Position numbers and translations under genes: made by a program. This document shows positions 30,491 through 42,782 of a stretch of 64,000 bases of DNA, one piece after another. Each line of letters starts with the position of its first letter. Position 1 is the first letter of the stretch. This DNA comes from Riptortus pedestris (taxonomy: Eukaryota > Arthropoda > Insecta > Hemiptera > Alydidae), in NCBI GenBank assembly GCA_019009955.1, contig CM032229.1, positions 146,996,001 to 147,060,000 on the forward strand, given 5' to 3'. Under the pieces are notes generated by a model. The model was not told where the DNA came from. It saw only the letters and a list, made by a program, of their open reading frames with translations, and did not search any database.

Positions 30491-31740
30491 AAATTCACTT
30501 TGTATTATCATTGTTTTTGGGTTTGGGATTTATCAATTATTTGGTTTATTTTGATACCCTGGCATAAAACTAGCTAATGTAAAATTCCGCATAAAGTAGA
30601 TGCATTGAAAAGGATGATGTATGTTAAAACCTATTTGGGTGTCTCAGATAGCTTTGAGCTTATTGCTGCAAGATAAGAAAACCCACGTTTGGCAGTGCAA
30701 TTGAAATCAATGAAAAGGGCAATCTGAGGAATAAAAACAAATTCTGCTGGTGCCATTTACAATAGGCCCACACAGCATATTTAATAAGAATATAAGAAAT
30801 GTGTTAAAAATGCCAAATTGGGAATGGTTATCATAAAATTAAATTTTTGAAGGTCAAATTGAAGTAAAGGTCACATATAGTGAAAAACAAAATGGCTAAA
30901 TAGTACTTGATAATACTAAAATATGTAACTATTGGAAAGAATAAACTGAAGAACTTTACAGTGATTACTGATGAAGAACACTTAGTGAAAATCTCCAATG
31001 TCCATGAATGTGATGACCACTTTCATTTGAAATTGAATTTGAAAAATAAAAAATTAATCAAGATTCTTGGAATTCTATGTGAACTTCTCAAGTTCCATGA
31101 TTTTTTTTATAATAGAGTAAGAGTTTGAAAAAATCAAAAATTACTGTGAGAGTGAAAATATACCAGATGAGTTTTTTAGAAGGCAAACATTATTTTATCT
31201 AACAAAGACTTCCTAATACTACAATTCAATAAAATAAACAAAATAAAAAAAACGAAAAGTTTTGTTGAACTTCATTTTAAAATATCTTAAAGTAATCTTA
31301 TCGCACCACATATTCTCTTTCCATTTCTAAGTAAAAATTGATGTGTATAAGAGGGAAACATCAAGAGTTTAACAAAATTGATTCTATACAATTTTTCAAT
31401 CAGACTTATAGTATCAAAGAAATTTCGAATTTTCAAAATTGGATTTATTTGATGGCTTCATTGGCCCGAAAGGCAAATAGGATTCTTGTTGACTTTATTT
31501 TTCACCCTTCCTGCTGTATGTGGGTGATGAAGAAGTTTTTCATGGTTGAAATTTGTAGACAAGAGACAGCAAAGCACTTGTTGTTGTACTGTTCCTAATG
31601 ACGACTTCTTCAACTGAACTTGTAACAGCTATTACAAATATTAAATTTCAAACTGTTACAAACTAATTGCCAAATCCAAAAATATTTATGTAGACTTTTT
31701 TTTTATTTATCATGAAAAGATCTATAAATTATGTACTATA
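30491..31740. other. Non-coding DNA with a possible LINE tip
   Basis: At 31540-31597 (plus) the frame reads EICRQETAKHLLLYCS. This resembles the Cys/His tip (CxxCxxxxETxxHLLxxC) at the end of many LINE ORF2 proteins, but the second Cys is absent and the upstream frame is unrecognisable. A TTTACAATAGGC-type block at 30755 recurs at about 61485, indicating a shared unassigned repeat. Confidence 0.35.
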
Positions 31741-31858
31741 TTAGCAGATTTCCCTTAAGGGCTATTGAGGTCATACTCATGACGTGATTTTCGAAAGTTT
31801 TCTTCAAATGTCTATCAATCCTACCCAGGAGATGACGAAAATGTGGTCCGTTCAAAAC

Positions 31859-31935
<77 letters not shown>

Positions 31936-32475
31936 GTCTGTTACCGCTCTAGCGGTCGCTATTTTTGTTTTATCGTTACCATACTTGATATATAATCATT
32001 TTATACAAAAAGAAAGATCAAGTTCGTTAACGGCTAAAATTGGGGCCAGGGAGAGAGGGTGGGTTCAGAGGGGGAGAATTTCGAAAATTCTTAATATCTC
32101 CATTATTATGCGTCCGATCGAAAAATTGTATAGAACCAATCTTATTGCAAATGTAATGTTCTATAAATGTTGTTATGTTATAAATGTATATTATGTACAT
32201 AAATAAATGTATGTATAAATGTATGTTATGTACATTTTTTTCATTATCTTCATTATTAACCGAGATATGTGCATTTATTAGTTTTCCGCCTTTAGTAAAC
32301 CTCCACTCCAACTCATGTCATATAAACAATAAGCAGTTATATTATGAAGCACTTTATTTGAAGCCTAAATACCAAATATATTTCTCATTGATCATTTACG
32401 TTTTGAGATAAATGCAAATACACGTCGCACGTGGGAAATCTGCTTAGTCAACGCAACTGCTGCGTGACTGACTTT
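31741..32475 (-). mobile_element. Family A repeat, reverse orientation
   Basis: Begins TTAGCAGATTTCCCTTAAGG, contains a (TA)n tract at 31869-31933, CTGTTACCGCTCTAGCGGTC, GATCAAGTTCGTTAACGGCT, and ends GGGAAATCTGCTTAGTCAAC, GCAACTGCTGCGTGACTGAC. The left palindrome lacks its second half (TTAAGGGCTATTGAGG). A 35-base stretch with ATGTA repeats expands the centre. Confidence 0.85.
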
Positions 32476-35400
32476 TTTTTTTTATTGGATCCATAGGGAC
32501 AGAGATTTTGTATATCACTTTCAAATGAAATTGCAAATGAACATTTTGTTTAATTATTAAATTAAATTTTATCGGAGTACCGGATCTATGTTTGCCATAT
32601 TTTTAAACTATATTTACCCATTCCATTATAAACACCTAGATGATGACAGTTTCTATACCAACTTGAATACACAATAGCCATTTCATTGGCTTTCAATTCT
32701 ACATCAAAGCAGTGTTGGTCTCTGTTGGCCCTGTTCTTAACTATATCTATAACTAGAAATAACCACGATTCGAATCGATTACAAACGGACTCACATAACT
32801 AAACCTTCATTTTTCACATAAGTTCACACCCTTATAATTTAACATAACCCAACATCATCAACAGTGCCATTATCAATCAAGAATATAGATCAGCGAATCA
32901 ATGATTAATGTAATTCAAATAACACACACATTATACAACACTCATTCATCAAAATTGAACTTCCAAAAGTTAGTAAAGGTGGTCTGCTTGGATTATCGAA
33001 GTAATAATAAATTTTAAAAGTTTGACTATTCTTTATTTAGTATTTTTGAACTTTTAAAGCACTAAATACAATTACAAAAATAAGATCTATTATATTACAG
33101 TATAAAAATATAAAAAATACAGAAAAACTTCACAAATGTCAAGAAAAATTTGTACAGAGGTAAAAACTACATTCTAAAATTATACTCGTGAATATTCAAC
33201 AATCAGAAAATGTGGTTCAAATTCCACATATAATGTTCAAAAAAACAAAACAAAAACAAATATCAGAGATCTGAATAACATAGTCTATCATGATTCAGCT
33301 CCATAAAAATGCATTATAAAAATTCACCTCATTACAAGAACATAGACAATAAAAAAAAATTTATCAAAAAAGATCCTCTATTCACATCTTAAAATGCTTT
33401 GTACATTACTAATTAAATTAATGTGATAAAGAAAAATAACAGAATTTTTTATTGCTATCGCAACAAACATTTGAGTTATTTTTAATTTGGCATCAGCATA
33501 AGACAAAACACCCTATAGAAATCATATTTCTGTAGCCCTGTAGTAAATATATTTCTGTCTTTTGTAACTACTGCAACATTAAATTATTTTCACAAAATTT
33601 AAATGGTAATTGACAACCATGAGTCCCTACTGTTGGGAAAGGAAAGAATTTGTCTGTCCAAAATCCAATAGTGAACACATTAATTCAGGGACTGAGTTGA
33701 AACTTAGTATACATATTTATTGAACACTAGGTCAGTGATGACTTGTCTCTGGTTGTGGTCTGACGACTGGAAATACTTTAAACTTGTATTTTGATGGGAA
33801 ATTACATCCATAAAGGAGATATTAAGGGAAAAAAAAGGTTACCATGTAAAATATAAATATTGATTAAATTGTTTATAGTAAGGGAAGTTATTGGTCTCAT
33901 TGAATTAGTGAAACCTAAGCAAAGAATCTCCCCTGTGAAATTTAGCTTGTGTATCTTTGATAATGTTCTGATACAAATCCACAGACCTCTGCCACCCCCC
34001 CCCACCCCTCATATATAACCACACTGCTGACTAAGTCATTATTTTGTTAATTAATTTTAAATGGATGTTCTTAAGCACTACCCTCCCACCTCCCTCACCC
34101 CCCACCTCTCCCATTTTCAAAATTTATCACTTTCCTGGATTGACAAAATTTCACAAATGAAATGTTCTTGTAAATAGAATAGTTGAAGTTTCACACAATT
34201 TGTGTGAAACTTGTGGCAATGCATGGTTAGAAATGAGTTACAGAATATTAAATTTGTTCCTGGGAAACACATTAGATCTTTCCTCACAAATATATGGTTT
34301 CTAGAGGTGATAATGACAATCTTTATACCAAGCGATTTTTAGCAACTTTAATACCAATGCCAATGAATGGAGTTTATCTGTGTAATAGGATTCTTAGGAT
34401 AACACAAAAGAGAAAAAAATGTCTCTTCTGGAGAATATATTCTGAGGACAAATTTAGACAGCAAAATTTTATATTTAATCTAATCAAAGTAAAAAAAAAT
34501 CAAAATCAAATCTGTTCTTTGTGCCTTTTTTCCTCGTGAAATGCTACATCAAAACATGATTGGTAAGGATTAATAGGGAATATTATAAAACAATAATTCA
34601 TGTCATATAATAGGCATTCATGGCATTTACTATTTTTGTAATGAATTTGTTTGGAAACCATTACGTATTTCTATTTATATTGTGGATAGATCCAGCTATC
34701 TGCTCCAATGGTCTCATTTTTTATCTGAAATACAAATTTTCTATGAAACTCCATTCAACTTCATCAGACAGTTTTTAATTTAGCTGATCTCTCCACAATA
34801 AAAATCATTCCCAGCGATTTGGCCTAAAGAATAAAGTTTCTATTTATGCAAAGAAAATTAGATAAATTAGAACAGGAGAGAAATTAGAAGTTCAAATCAA
34901 GCTTCATATTTTCCAGATTTTTTTTCTTTTTTTTATTTCATTAAAAAATAATTAATTAATTTTATTAATTAATTAAATTTTATTAAAATTAATAAGAATT
35001 TCAACAAAAGGAAGACAACTTACTATTACAAATGTACTTACATTTGTTACACGAAAGTTCCCATTATCATTATATACCAGATAATAATTAGGTAATAATA
35101 GAAAAACTTTACTTCGAAAGAAATTGACTAAATGACATCTAAAACACATATTTGAAAAAGAAAACAAATTAAAAGATGTGAAGGCGAATATTACTTTGAA
35201 AAATAAGCTCTAGAACAATTAGGTGAATTAAAATATATTAAAAAAAAAAAACAATAAAAAAAATATTAAATTTATAGTATAGGCATATCAAACAAAAAAT
35301 ATACAGTTATAAATAATTAAATATCAAAATTTAAAATACCCCTCATTTAACAAGAAAATAGTATAATTAATCAATTTATAGTTTTAAAAACTAGCAGTTT

Positions 35401-35639
35401 TTAAAAATCCTCATGGTAACCATATTAGAAAAAATAATAAACAGAAATAAATATTACATTGCATCCAACTATATACCACAGTTTAAAACTGCTCTAAATT
35501 TTTATTTAATAAATTAGCCTCTAATAACAAAAATTCAATATGAGCTCTTTGAACAAATAAAAAAAGTTTCAATTTTCTTAATAGCATGGTTTATGCTTAA
35601 AATAAATATTTATTGCATTTTACGTCCACTTTACTCAAA
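32476..35639. other. Non-coding DNA, nothing firmly recognised
   Basis: Three kilobases of AT-rich DNA without exon or family A copies. Nested AT palindromes occur at 34935-34990. A minus-strand AATAAA at about 33030 is not tied to any exon. C-rich runs lie at 33990-34010 and 34080-34110. Confidence 0.35.
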
Positions 35640-35815
35640 TAAGTATAAATGGGACGGGTTGTCTACAGGTTACCACCCTTTTCTACAAAGGTGGGACAAA
35701 AGATCCTATTTGGTGAAACTTTCACCAAATAAATTCCCATTTGGGAACTGAACCCAGGTCTAAAGTTTGTCAAAAATAATAAGACCTATGTCTTATTACT
35801 CTAATTACCCTGATC
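35640..35815 (-). repeat. SINE copy, degenerate 5' end
   Basis: Plus text GGGACGGGTTGTCTACAGGT, TACCACCCTTTTCTACAAAG is the inverted SINE tail; the B-box side is degenerate (GAACTGAACCCAGGTC). Confidence 0.7.
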
Positions 35816-35874
35816 CTCTTCATAAATGAATAAATAAATTAATTTAACAGAAGCTTTTTAAGGCAATATAATAT

Positions 35875-35880
35875 TTTATT
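35875..35880 (-). terminator. Poly(A) signal of unidentified gene U2
   Basis: AATAAA on the minus strand about 75 bases past the stop codon at 35954. Confidence 0.45.
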
Positions 35881-35953
35881 TAGGACCAGATTACCACACC
35901 TATCAGATAGTATACATCCCACACACAATCAAATAATAGGAAGCATATAATGA

Positions 35954-36006
35954 CTACATTTCATGAAATTCAGCTTTGCTACTATGATACACGGCATCCA
36001 TACCAC
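35954..36006 (-). CDS. Unidentified gene U2, last coding exon
   Basis: A short terminal exon after the strong acceptor GTTTTCATTTCAG. It encodes GMDAVYHSSKAEFHEM and a TAG stop, with a poly(A) signal close behind. It is read in phase 1, needing a preceding exon that ends in one extra base. Nothing in it identifies the protein; support is the acceptor, stop and AATAAA arrangement. Confidence 0.5.
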
Positions 36007-36719
36007 CTGAAATGAAAACAAATATATTAATACAAACCAACTATTACCAAAGCAAACCTTGCCAATAGGGCTTTCATCTGAAATGATTAACTCTATCCAT
36101 TTTTGATAGGGGAGTGGAAGAAGTAGCTCTGTAGACCATTTACTACTTAAACTTAATGATTTAGGCTGAAATTTTGTTAGCTACTTTTTTACTAGTTTCC
36201 AGATCCTTTGACATTGTTGAGTTTATTCATATCATTAAATGAACAATCAGTTGGCTCTAAAATGAGGGCCTAAGGGGGGGCTACCACTTGAAACTAGGAA
36301 CAAGTGTTTACCATAAATATTTTCTGATTATGATCAACATAATATCTACCCTACAGGTTTATTTGAAACAAACATGGCAAATTATAATCTACATAGCAAG
36401 AACAGCATCCTCATTTGTTTTAACTTAAGTATAAGAATATTTTAGGAAGTTCATGGTAGTCCAAGTGAGCAATGAAATAAGAAGAGAATAGTATGATTAC
36501 TAGTACATTTTGGACAATTTGAATCTTGGCAATGGCAGTTTAGCAAATTTATTCTTAAGGGAAATCAGCAATTCTATATTTCTTATACATCTCATTTGAT
36601 CATCTATTCTCTATTTCTTCTATAGTAGCAAGCCATTGTAAACAGGAATTGAAATGTAAGCTCTACATGAAATGTTCAGTAACTCAAAATTGACTTAAGA
36701 CAGAAAACTAAAAAAATCT
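36007..36719. other. Intronic DNA of U2, nothing recognised
   Basis: AT-rich, with a worn TTTAGCAAATTTATTCTTAAG at 36540 that may be a family A end fragment. Confidence 0.35.
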
Positions 36720-37184
36720 TGTTTAATATTTGGCAAAAGAAAAAACTGCAAAACGACATTTATACGAAATCAATAGATTGGATTTATACAATTTTTTATT
36801 CCGAGTCATAATAATGGTGATATTTCAAATTTGCTATTTTCTTTCCTCCTAAACCCCCTTCCACCTAGTTTGATTTCAGCTGTTAACAAATTTCATCATT
36901 AGTTTTGCATGAGACACTTAAATATTAAATTTGGTAATGATGGAAAAAAAATTATAATGGCTAGAGGAGTAACAGGCACACAGACACACACACACACACA
37001 CACACATGCATGCAAACACCCACATGTGTAATTGCACATGCATACACACACACACAATCATTATTTCGAGCAGATCTCATTTTCGTCATCCCCTAGTAAG
37101 GTTTGATGGACATTTGAAAAATGGTTTTGGCAATCGCAAATGTAAAATCTCAAAAGCTGATTTCCCTGAAGGGAAATCTGCTAA
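36720..37184 (+). mobile_element. Family A repeat, 5'-truncated, with (CA)n
   Basis: Runs from about AAACTGCAAAACGACATTTA through TTTTTTATTCCGAGTCATAA to TTTCCCTGAAGGGAAATCTG, CTAA. The usual TA slot holds a CA tract (36978-37005) and ATGCAT-like repeats instead. Confidence 0.8.
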
Positions 37185-37272
37185 AATTATGCATAGTGGA
37201 AAGTTCCGAACCTAAATATTACGGATAACAGTGAAATGATTATTGTGAAATAAATAGGTAAAAAAGCCTCAC

Positions 37273-37306
37273 CTGTTGTGATTAGAGTAGCTTTCAATAG
37301 TCCATT
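37273..37306 (-). CDS. Possible 34-base exon of gene U2
   Basis: NGLLKATLITT plus one base, followed by a good donor (ACAACAG then GTGAGGC) and with matching phase into 35954-36006. The acceptor (GGAGTATAG) is weak, and longer versions of the exon meet stop codons in all three frames. In phase with the exon at 51064-51181. Confidence 0.3.
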
Positions 37307-38367
37307 CTATACTCCACCATTATGTATTAAGGGCTGACGAGTGCAGAGACAGAATGGGTTTACTGGTCATACAGCTTTAACCTTTGCAATAAGGCTGAAT
37401 TTACAAAGGAATGACCCAGCTCCAAAGCCATTGTGAATCAATTTGATTATGCCGCAATGCATCTTGATGTAGTCAAATTTCCAAATATATGAAAATCAAA
37501 AAGATCACCCTAAAATATGTCTCTTGAACATGATATAAAACAAACATACAAGATTTACATTAGTCCAAAATTTAAAAATATACATTTTTGAAAGTTCTAG
37601 TAGTTATAAATTTAAAAAAAGAAATAAATAAAATCAATTTTTAAGTATTTCAATTTGTACAAATAAGCCTAACATGTAATTTGTGAATAATTACTGCTCT
37701 TGAAAATTTTTTGAAGAATCAGTACTTTTGAACGCAAGAATGGATTTGATAATTTTCTCATATTTCTCTCTGAAAATAAATGGGTAACATATGCAAAGAT
37801 GAATGCCATTTAAATATAAATAAGACACTGAAGAGCAGGTTTAGCTTCATCTTGGCGTGTCCATTCAGTCTGAATTCTCATTTCGATGTATGCATTCTAG
37901 GGGGAGCTGATCAGGAATGATTTTAATAATAATGACTAGATCAGTAGACTATGGACAAAAGTGATGGCCATTATACCAAACAAATAACAGAGAATTGTTA
38001 ATTCATTTTACAATAGAAGTGTAAAATTCCTTAGAAAAATTGTGCGTTTTAAAAATGCTACATAAATTTAGGATAAATGAAATATGGGTCTAACTTAGAA
38101 ATGCTCAACAAAACTAGTGACCAATTCACACAAATTACTGCTTGTTTAAAAGAAATTATTGGTCTTCTTTTATATATTAATAATTTTTCTTTAGTACAGT
38201 AGAACTCTCATATGGACTAATTGCGTCATGGAGTGATTCAGATAATCAGAACATTTGGATAATTAGATTATTTTTTAAACTACATACAAACTTACGTGAA
38301 CTCCAGCCAGTATTAAACTTGATCTTTAGTTAACAAAAAATCTATATATATATATAAAATTGTAACC
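37307..38367. other. Intronic or intergenic DNA, nothing recognised
   Basis: AT-rich sequence with no family A copy and no further exon found. Confidence 0.35.
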
Positions 38368-38600
38368 GGGGCTCAGGTTAGCCATGCGAGTTAAAGCGTT
38401 GACCTTTATTTCTTTATGGTAAACCTAGAGTGGCGAGTTCGATTCTCGCCTGGGCAAAGGAAATTATTTAGTGACGAAATTCATTAAATAACATCCTAAA
38501 ATCCCACCCTGGCTAGAAACAGGTGGTAACCTGTAGATAACCCGTCCCAATTAGCATCAGTTGCAAAAAGTGGACGTTAATAAATAATAATAATAATAAA
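38368..38600 (+). repeat. tRNA-derived SINE, well preserved
   Basis: GGGGCTCAGGTTAGCCATGC, GAGTTAAAGCGTTGACC; B box GGCGAGTTCGATTCTCGCC; then GGAAATTATTTAGTGACGAA, AAACAGGTGGTAACCTGTAG, ATAACCCGTCCCAATTAGC, GTTGCAAAAAGTGGACG and an (AATA)n-like tail. A useful reference copy for the family. Confidence 0.9.
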
Positions 38601-38604
38601 ATTG

Positions 38605-39250
38605 TAACCTCTGTCTGTACATTGATTTTTTTCACAAAATTTCACGATAACTTTTCGGTTCACATGTCATAGACACCATAACTGCATTTTGTTTCTTTCG
38701 TGTCTGTTTCTTTGTTACCTTTTCACGCATAAACGGCTGAACCGAATTTTATGAAACTTGGTATGTATATTACTACTAACCCAACTTAGACTTTAGGCTC
38801 TGTTAATATTCTCTGAGACAAACAGGAGTGGGGGTTATAAGGGAGGGCTGAAATTAAAAATAGCAATATTTCGTTTCCTAATGCATTTTCAGCAATTATG
38901 CACATGACAAAAGTTGTTTATTTTGTTATTTGGAGTAACTTTTGTGATATACACTTTTGTCGTATACCTAAGTAGAATTGAGTTATATGTTAAAAACTAC
39001 TGCGGAAGTCAACAATTTTATTTGGCACAAAAAACTCAACCAAACTAAATAAAACACTCGGTAGGTGTATTAGCACTAACGCATTCCTTATAATAAGCCA
39101 TACTAACATTTTTAGGGAAGGGCAGGAGTGGGGGTTATAAGGGAGGCCTGAAATTAAATATAGTGATATCTTGTTTCCTAGTGGGGTTTCGGCAAATATG
39201 CACATAACAAAAGTTGTTTATTTTGTTATTTAGAGAAATTTGCTCAACAA
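38605..39250 (+). repeat. Family B repeat, partly tandem
   Basis: The block GGAGTGGGGGTTATAAGGGA, then TTTCGTTTCCTA, then AACAAAAGTTGTTTATTTTG occurs twice (38825-38950 and 39125-39245), indicating duplicated modules of the family seen at 20270-20680 and 39686-40315. Confidence 0.7.
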
Positions 39251-39685
39251 TTCTTTTCAATATGAACTACCAGGTACCTCACCTGGGAAAATTAATTCAA
39301 ATTATAATATATTATTATAATATTTTGTCCTTAATAATTTAAATCTATGCATAATGCACAGGAAACGGGAAATATGACAATATGGAGTACAGTGAAGTCT
39401 TACATAAAAAATTAATTTTATAAAAATAATTTTAACGAATCCACAGAAACGACGGGCATTAACCCTAAACACTGGGAAGGGTAAATGTCAAAATATTGTG
39501 CAAAGTAAAGCCTTGCCAAAAAAATACCATCACCATCCAGCCTCAAATGAATTCCCGGGCGAAGACGGGTATCTGAGCTAGTGTAAATATAAATATACCC
39601 CAATTAAATATTGGGTTTAGTAACAATCAAACAAAAATTGCAACAAAAAAAGTGTTAACAGACAAATATATATATATATACACAC
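39251..39685. other. Non-coding DNA with a short family A piece
   Basis: 39600-39680 carries GTTTAGTAACAATCAAACAA, AAATTGC and TTAACAGACAAATATATA, a family A internal fragment. The rest is unassigned. Confidence 0.45.
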
Positions 39686-40315
39686 TAGCGGACCCGACAG
39701 ACGTGGTCCTGCATGATATATCAAGCAATTAGGATATTAAATTTAGTAATATTATTTTTAAAACAAAAGCTACTTTTAATAACACAAATTACAACTTTTG
39801 TTATGTGCACGTTTGCCTAAAAACAAATAGAAAATGAAATATTGCGAATTTTTTATTAAGGCCTCCCTTATAACAACCACTCCTGTTCGAACCTAAAAAA
39901 TTTAATATATCTTATAATCATGGAAGAATTAATGCTAATTCACATACCGAGTTTTGTTAAGTTCGGTTCAATCGTTGGTGCCCAATAAAATTGTTGGCTC
40001 CCACTTTACTTTTTTAGTGTATATCTCATTTATACTTTGTTATATGACAAAAGTGAATATAACTAAAGTTACTTTAAATAACAAAATAAACAACTTTTAT
40101 CCAGTGCATATTTGCCGAAAAACCAATAGGAAAAGAAATATCGCTATTTTTAATTTTAGGCCTCCCTTACGTCCCCCCCCCCTCCGGCTCCATCTGCCGG
40201 ACTGATTTGTGAACCTACACCATTCAGCGCGTCACCCAAACGTGTACAATAAAATTCATTCAAATCGGTTCAGCCATTTAGTAGGAGTTCAGTGATATAC
40301 ATCTAGAATTATATA
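39686..40315 (+). repeat. Family B repeat, long copy
   Basis: Begins ACTAGCGGACCCGACAGACG, TGGTCCTGCATGATATATCA; ends TTCAAATCGGTTCAGCCATT, TAGTAGGAGTTCAGTGATAT. Ends of this kind recur in many arthropod genomes in my recollection, but I cannot name the class. No ORF of note. Confidence 0.65.
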
Positions 40316-40319
40316 TATG

Positions 40320-40320
40320 A

Positions 40321-40377
<57 letters not shown>
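40320..40377. repeat. (TA)n microsatellite
   Basis: TA run followed by AGTTTTGAACAGGG, i.e. the family A right-flank motif; probably a remnant of a family A copy cut just after it. Confidence 0.9.
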
Positions 40378-40380
<3 letters not shown>

Positions 40381-40689
40381 TTGAACAGGGGGCGCCTGTG
40401 GCCGTGGGTTAAGACGTGGATCTAACACTACAGCTGAGTGGTAAGAACTCTTTGAATATGCTTTTCTGAATTATAACTCTTTGTTTTCTGCTTTAACTGG
40501 AAGACTTGATTTAGAGGATTAGGAAGGCGAACAATGAAGGATTTTAACACTAAGTGCCCGAATTTGTTTAAAATGGGTTAAAATGATACTTAAATCTTAG
40601 TTGTTATAATAAAAATGTTTTGCTATTTCCCTCGTGACTTTACATCTATAAACAGTTTATGGATATCGTAATGTCTTTGAAATACAAAC

Positions 40690-40694
<5 letters not shown>

Positions 40695-40765
<71 letters not shown>

Positions 40766-40766
40766 G
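40695..40766. repeat. (TA)n microsatellite, stand-alone
   Basis: TA run preceded by an A tract and not surrounded by family A sequence. Confidence 0.93.
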
Positions 40767-40769
40767 GTG

Positions 40770-41630
40770 AATTAATTTTCTATTTTTGGTAGAATAACAT
40801 AAATCTAAGCAATTAATTAATTTTAAAATTCCCAGACACTGATATAACCAGTTTCTTCATGTACCAATTCTTTTTTCAATTAATTTTATATATAAAATTA
40901 CCTAAATTAAAAAGTAAATGACTTTATATTTCTTATAAGGTCAGGAAATTATACAAGCCCTTTAGCTCCTCAATTATTCCTTCTTTAAATAACTCTTTAG
41001 TATTTATAGCAACATAATTAACTAAGCAATCTATGAGAAAGTTATATTGCTAGTATGCTAGTCTTTATTTGTGAGTTGAACAGGAAGTGATAGCCTGAAT
41101 TTTAAAATTCCTAAAGTAACTAAACTTATAACTCAGCTATCAACAAATTAATCTTTTTAATATTAAAATAGACCCTCATTTCCTTGAAGAAAGTAAGTAA
41201 ACAGTTTAGCTTTCAAATTGCTCCAGTCATAAATAGGCAGTGTTGTTTAATTCTATTAAGATTTTGAGGGACTGACACAAAGTTGTATCCTAGCACTTTG
41301 TATCCCGTCTTTCACATTGCATATCTTTGAAACACCTTATTCGAACTATAACAAACTTTTAAGTGCATAATGCAGCTATTCAAAATTGTGTATCTTAAAA
41401 TTCTTATGGTAACCAGCCAAATCTGTATAATTCATACATTATTGAATAAATGCATGTCAACCTGTTTTGCAAGTTTGGCTTGAGTTAATATATTTATAAA
41501 GACACAAAGTTGAAACTATACAACCGTGAGTATTATAGAGATTATACATGCAAAATTTAGATGAGATTTGAGAGTATAAGTAGTTTTACAGGAGTGGAGG
41601 GATAAAAAAAAGTTGTGTAACAAATAGAAC
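40770..41630. other. Non-coding DNA, nothing recognised
   Basis: AT-rich, with no repeat family or exon seen. Confidence 0.4.
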
Positions 41631-41988
41631 AGTGTTGCCATGAGCTATTTAACACTTTTATTGAAACACCGGTGTGAGAGGCTGGTAGAGATTTTCAAGT
41701 ATTGGTAGACCTCGTAATATTGGCGGGCTCTCCACCTCATTAGCTGTGGGTCTTTCCTTCCTCTTCCCTCAAGAAGTGTTTTGGGTTAGTTTGTCAACGG
41801 CATTCGACCTTGATTAGCTATAGCTCGTTTTGCTCCGGTCTCATGTACCTCTTGTTTCGGTTAACAGCCTACGTATTTTAGGTCTACGATACGAGGAAAT
41901 TCGGTTTACTGTGTTCCTTTCATTATAGCTTGTAACACTTTTTGTTCGTATTCTTTTCGTGTGTGTTTTACATAGTATATGATTTGCT

Positions 41989-42165
41989 ATGGAGCCTTCC
42001 ACGAGCCATGGACCAATAAAACGCTCATCTTCACGATCTATATATCGTACGGATGCCAGTGATTTCAATGAAAGGATTAAAAATGATAATAATAGATTAA
42101 ATGTGATACAAGTTATCCAAACAATAAAGAAAAGGAACGAATTTGTTGATGGCAATTACTATTAA
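41989..42165 (+). CDS. Possible small protein gene or retrocopy, 58 aa
   Basis: ATG to TAA frame MEPSTSHGPIKRSSSRSIYR, then TDASDFNERIK, then RLNVIQVIQTIKKRN and a short acidic/aromatic end. It is hydrophilic, basic and Ser-rich with a predicted helix at the end. It lies in a less AT-rich segment (41660-42240) that ends with AATAAA at about 42336 followed by a short A run, so either a small gene with a poly(A) site or an old retroposed mRNA. It has no recognised homologue. Chance remains likely for an ORF this short; codon composition and the poly(A) signal are the only support. Confidence 0.35.
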   Translation: MEPSTSHGPIKRSSSRSIYRTDASDFNERIKNDNNRLNVIQVIQTIKKRNEFVDGNYY

Positions 42166-42782
42166 CCCTTCCAGGCCTGTGCGACTGGATGATTCGGTTG
42201 ACGTCATGGAATTCATGTTTCGGTAAGAGTGATAACAAATATGAAGTATATATTTTTGGGGGTTTTGTTTTTAAATATTTTTTCCTGTTTATCCTTGTAC
42301 TTTGGAACAAGTTATTATTGTTAGGTGAGCAACAATAAATATAAAAAAAAATGACATCCCTGATACAGATAATGTTCTACTGTACTAAAGAAGTAATAAT
42401 GGTGGTATCTCACTTTATATATTTATGCTAATAAACACACCTAGCTCATTATTTTCTCGACTACCCTTATATTCCATCATGGCCATCACTGATTCCATCA
42501 TGGAATGCTCCTTAATCAGATGCCTGCGTAGTAGTTCACAACAGCATGTGAATTGGTACGTTGATCATGATTCAGTTAACGGTGTATTAGTACAGTTTTT
42601 TGCCGTATTGTGGCAAATCTACCTGGACTGTTGCTGTGAAATACAGCTAGAGCATTGCATTCAACAGTCACTGCAAATAGTGCAACATTAGGCAATGCAC
42701 TATAAAATTCAATCAGAACGTATTAATCAGAATAGAAAAATACGTGAAGAAATTACACTAACTACAGATACATTTCTTAAAA

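Noticed and set aside
30907..31128. 73-codon plus-strand ORF with Lys/Leu-rich sequence
   Set aside because: Composition is that expected from AT-rich DNA; no splice sites, homology or regulatory context.
38368..38600. Functional tRNA gene
   Set aside because: A and B box motifs are present but no cloverleaf with an anticodon arm could be drawn, and the sequence continues into a SINE body repeated elsewhere.
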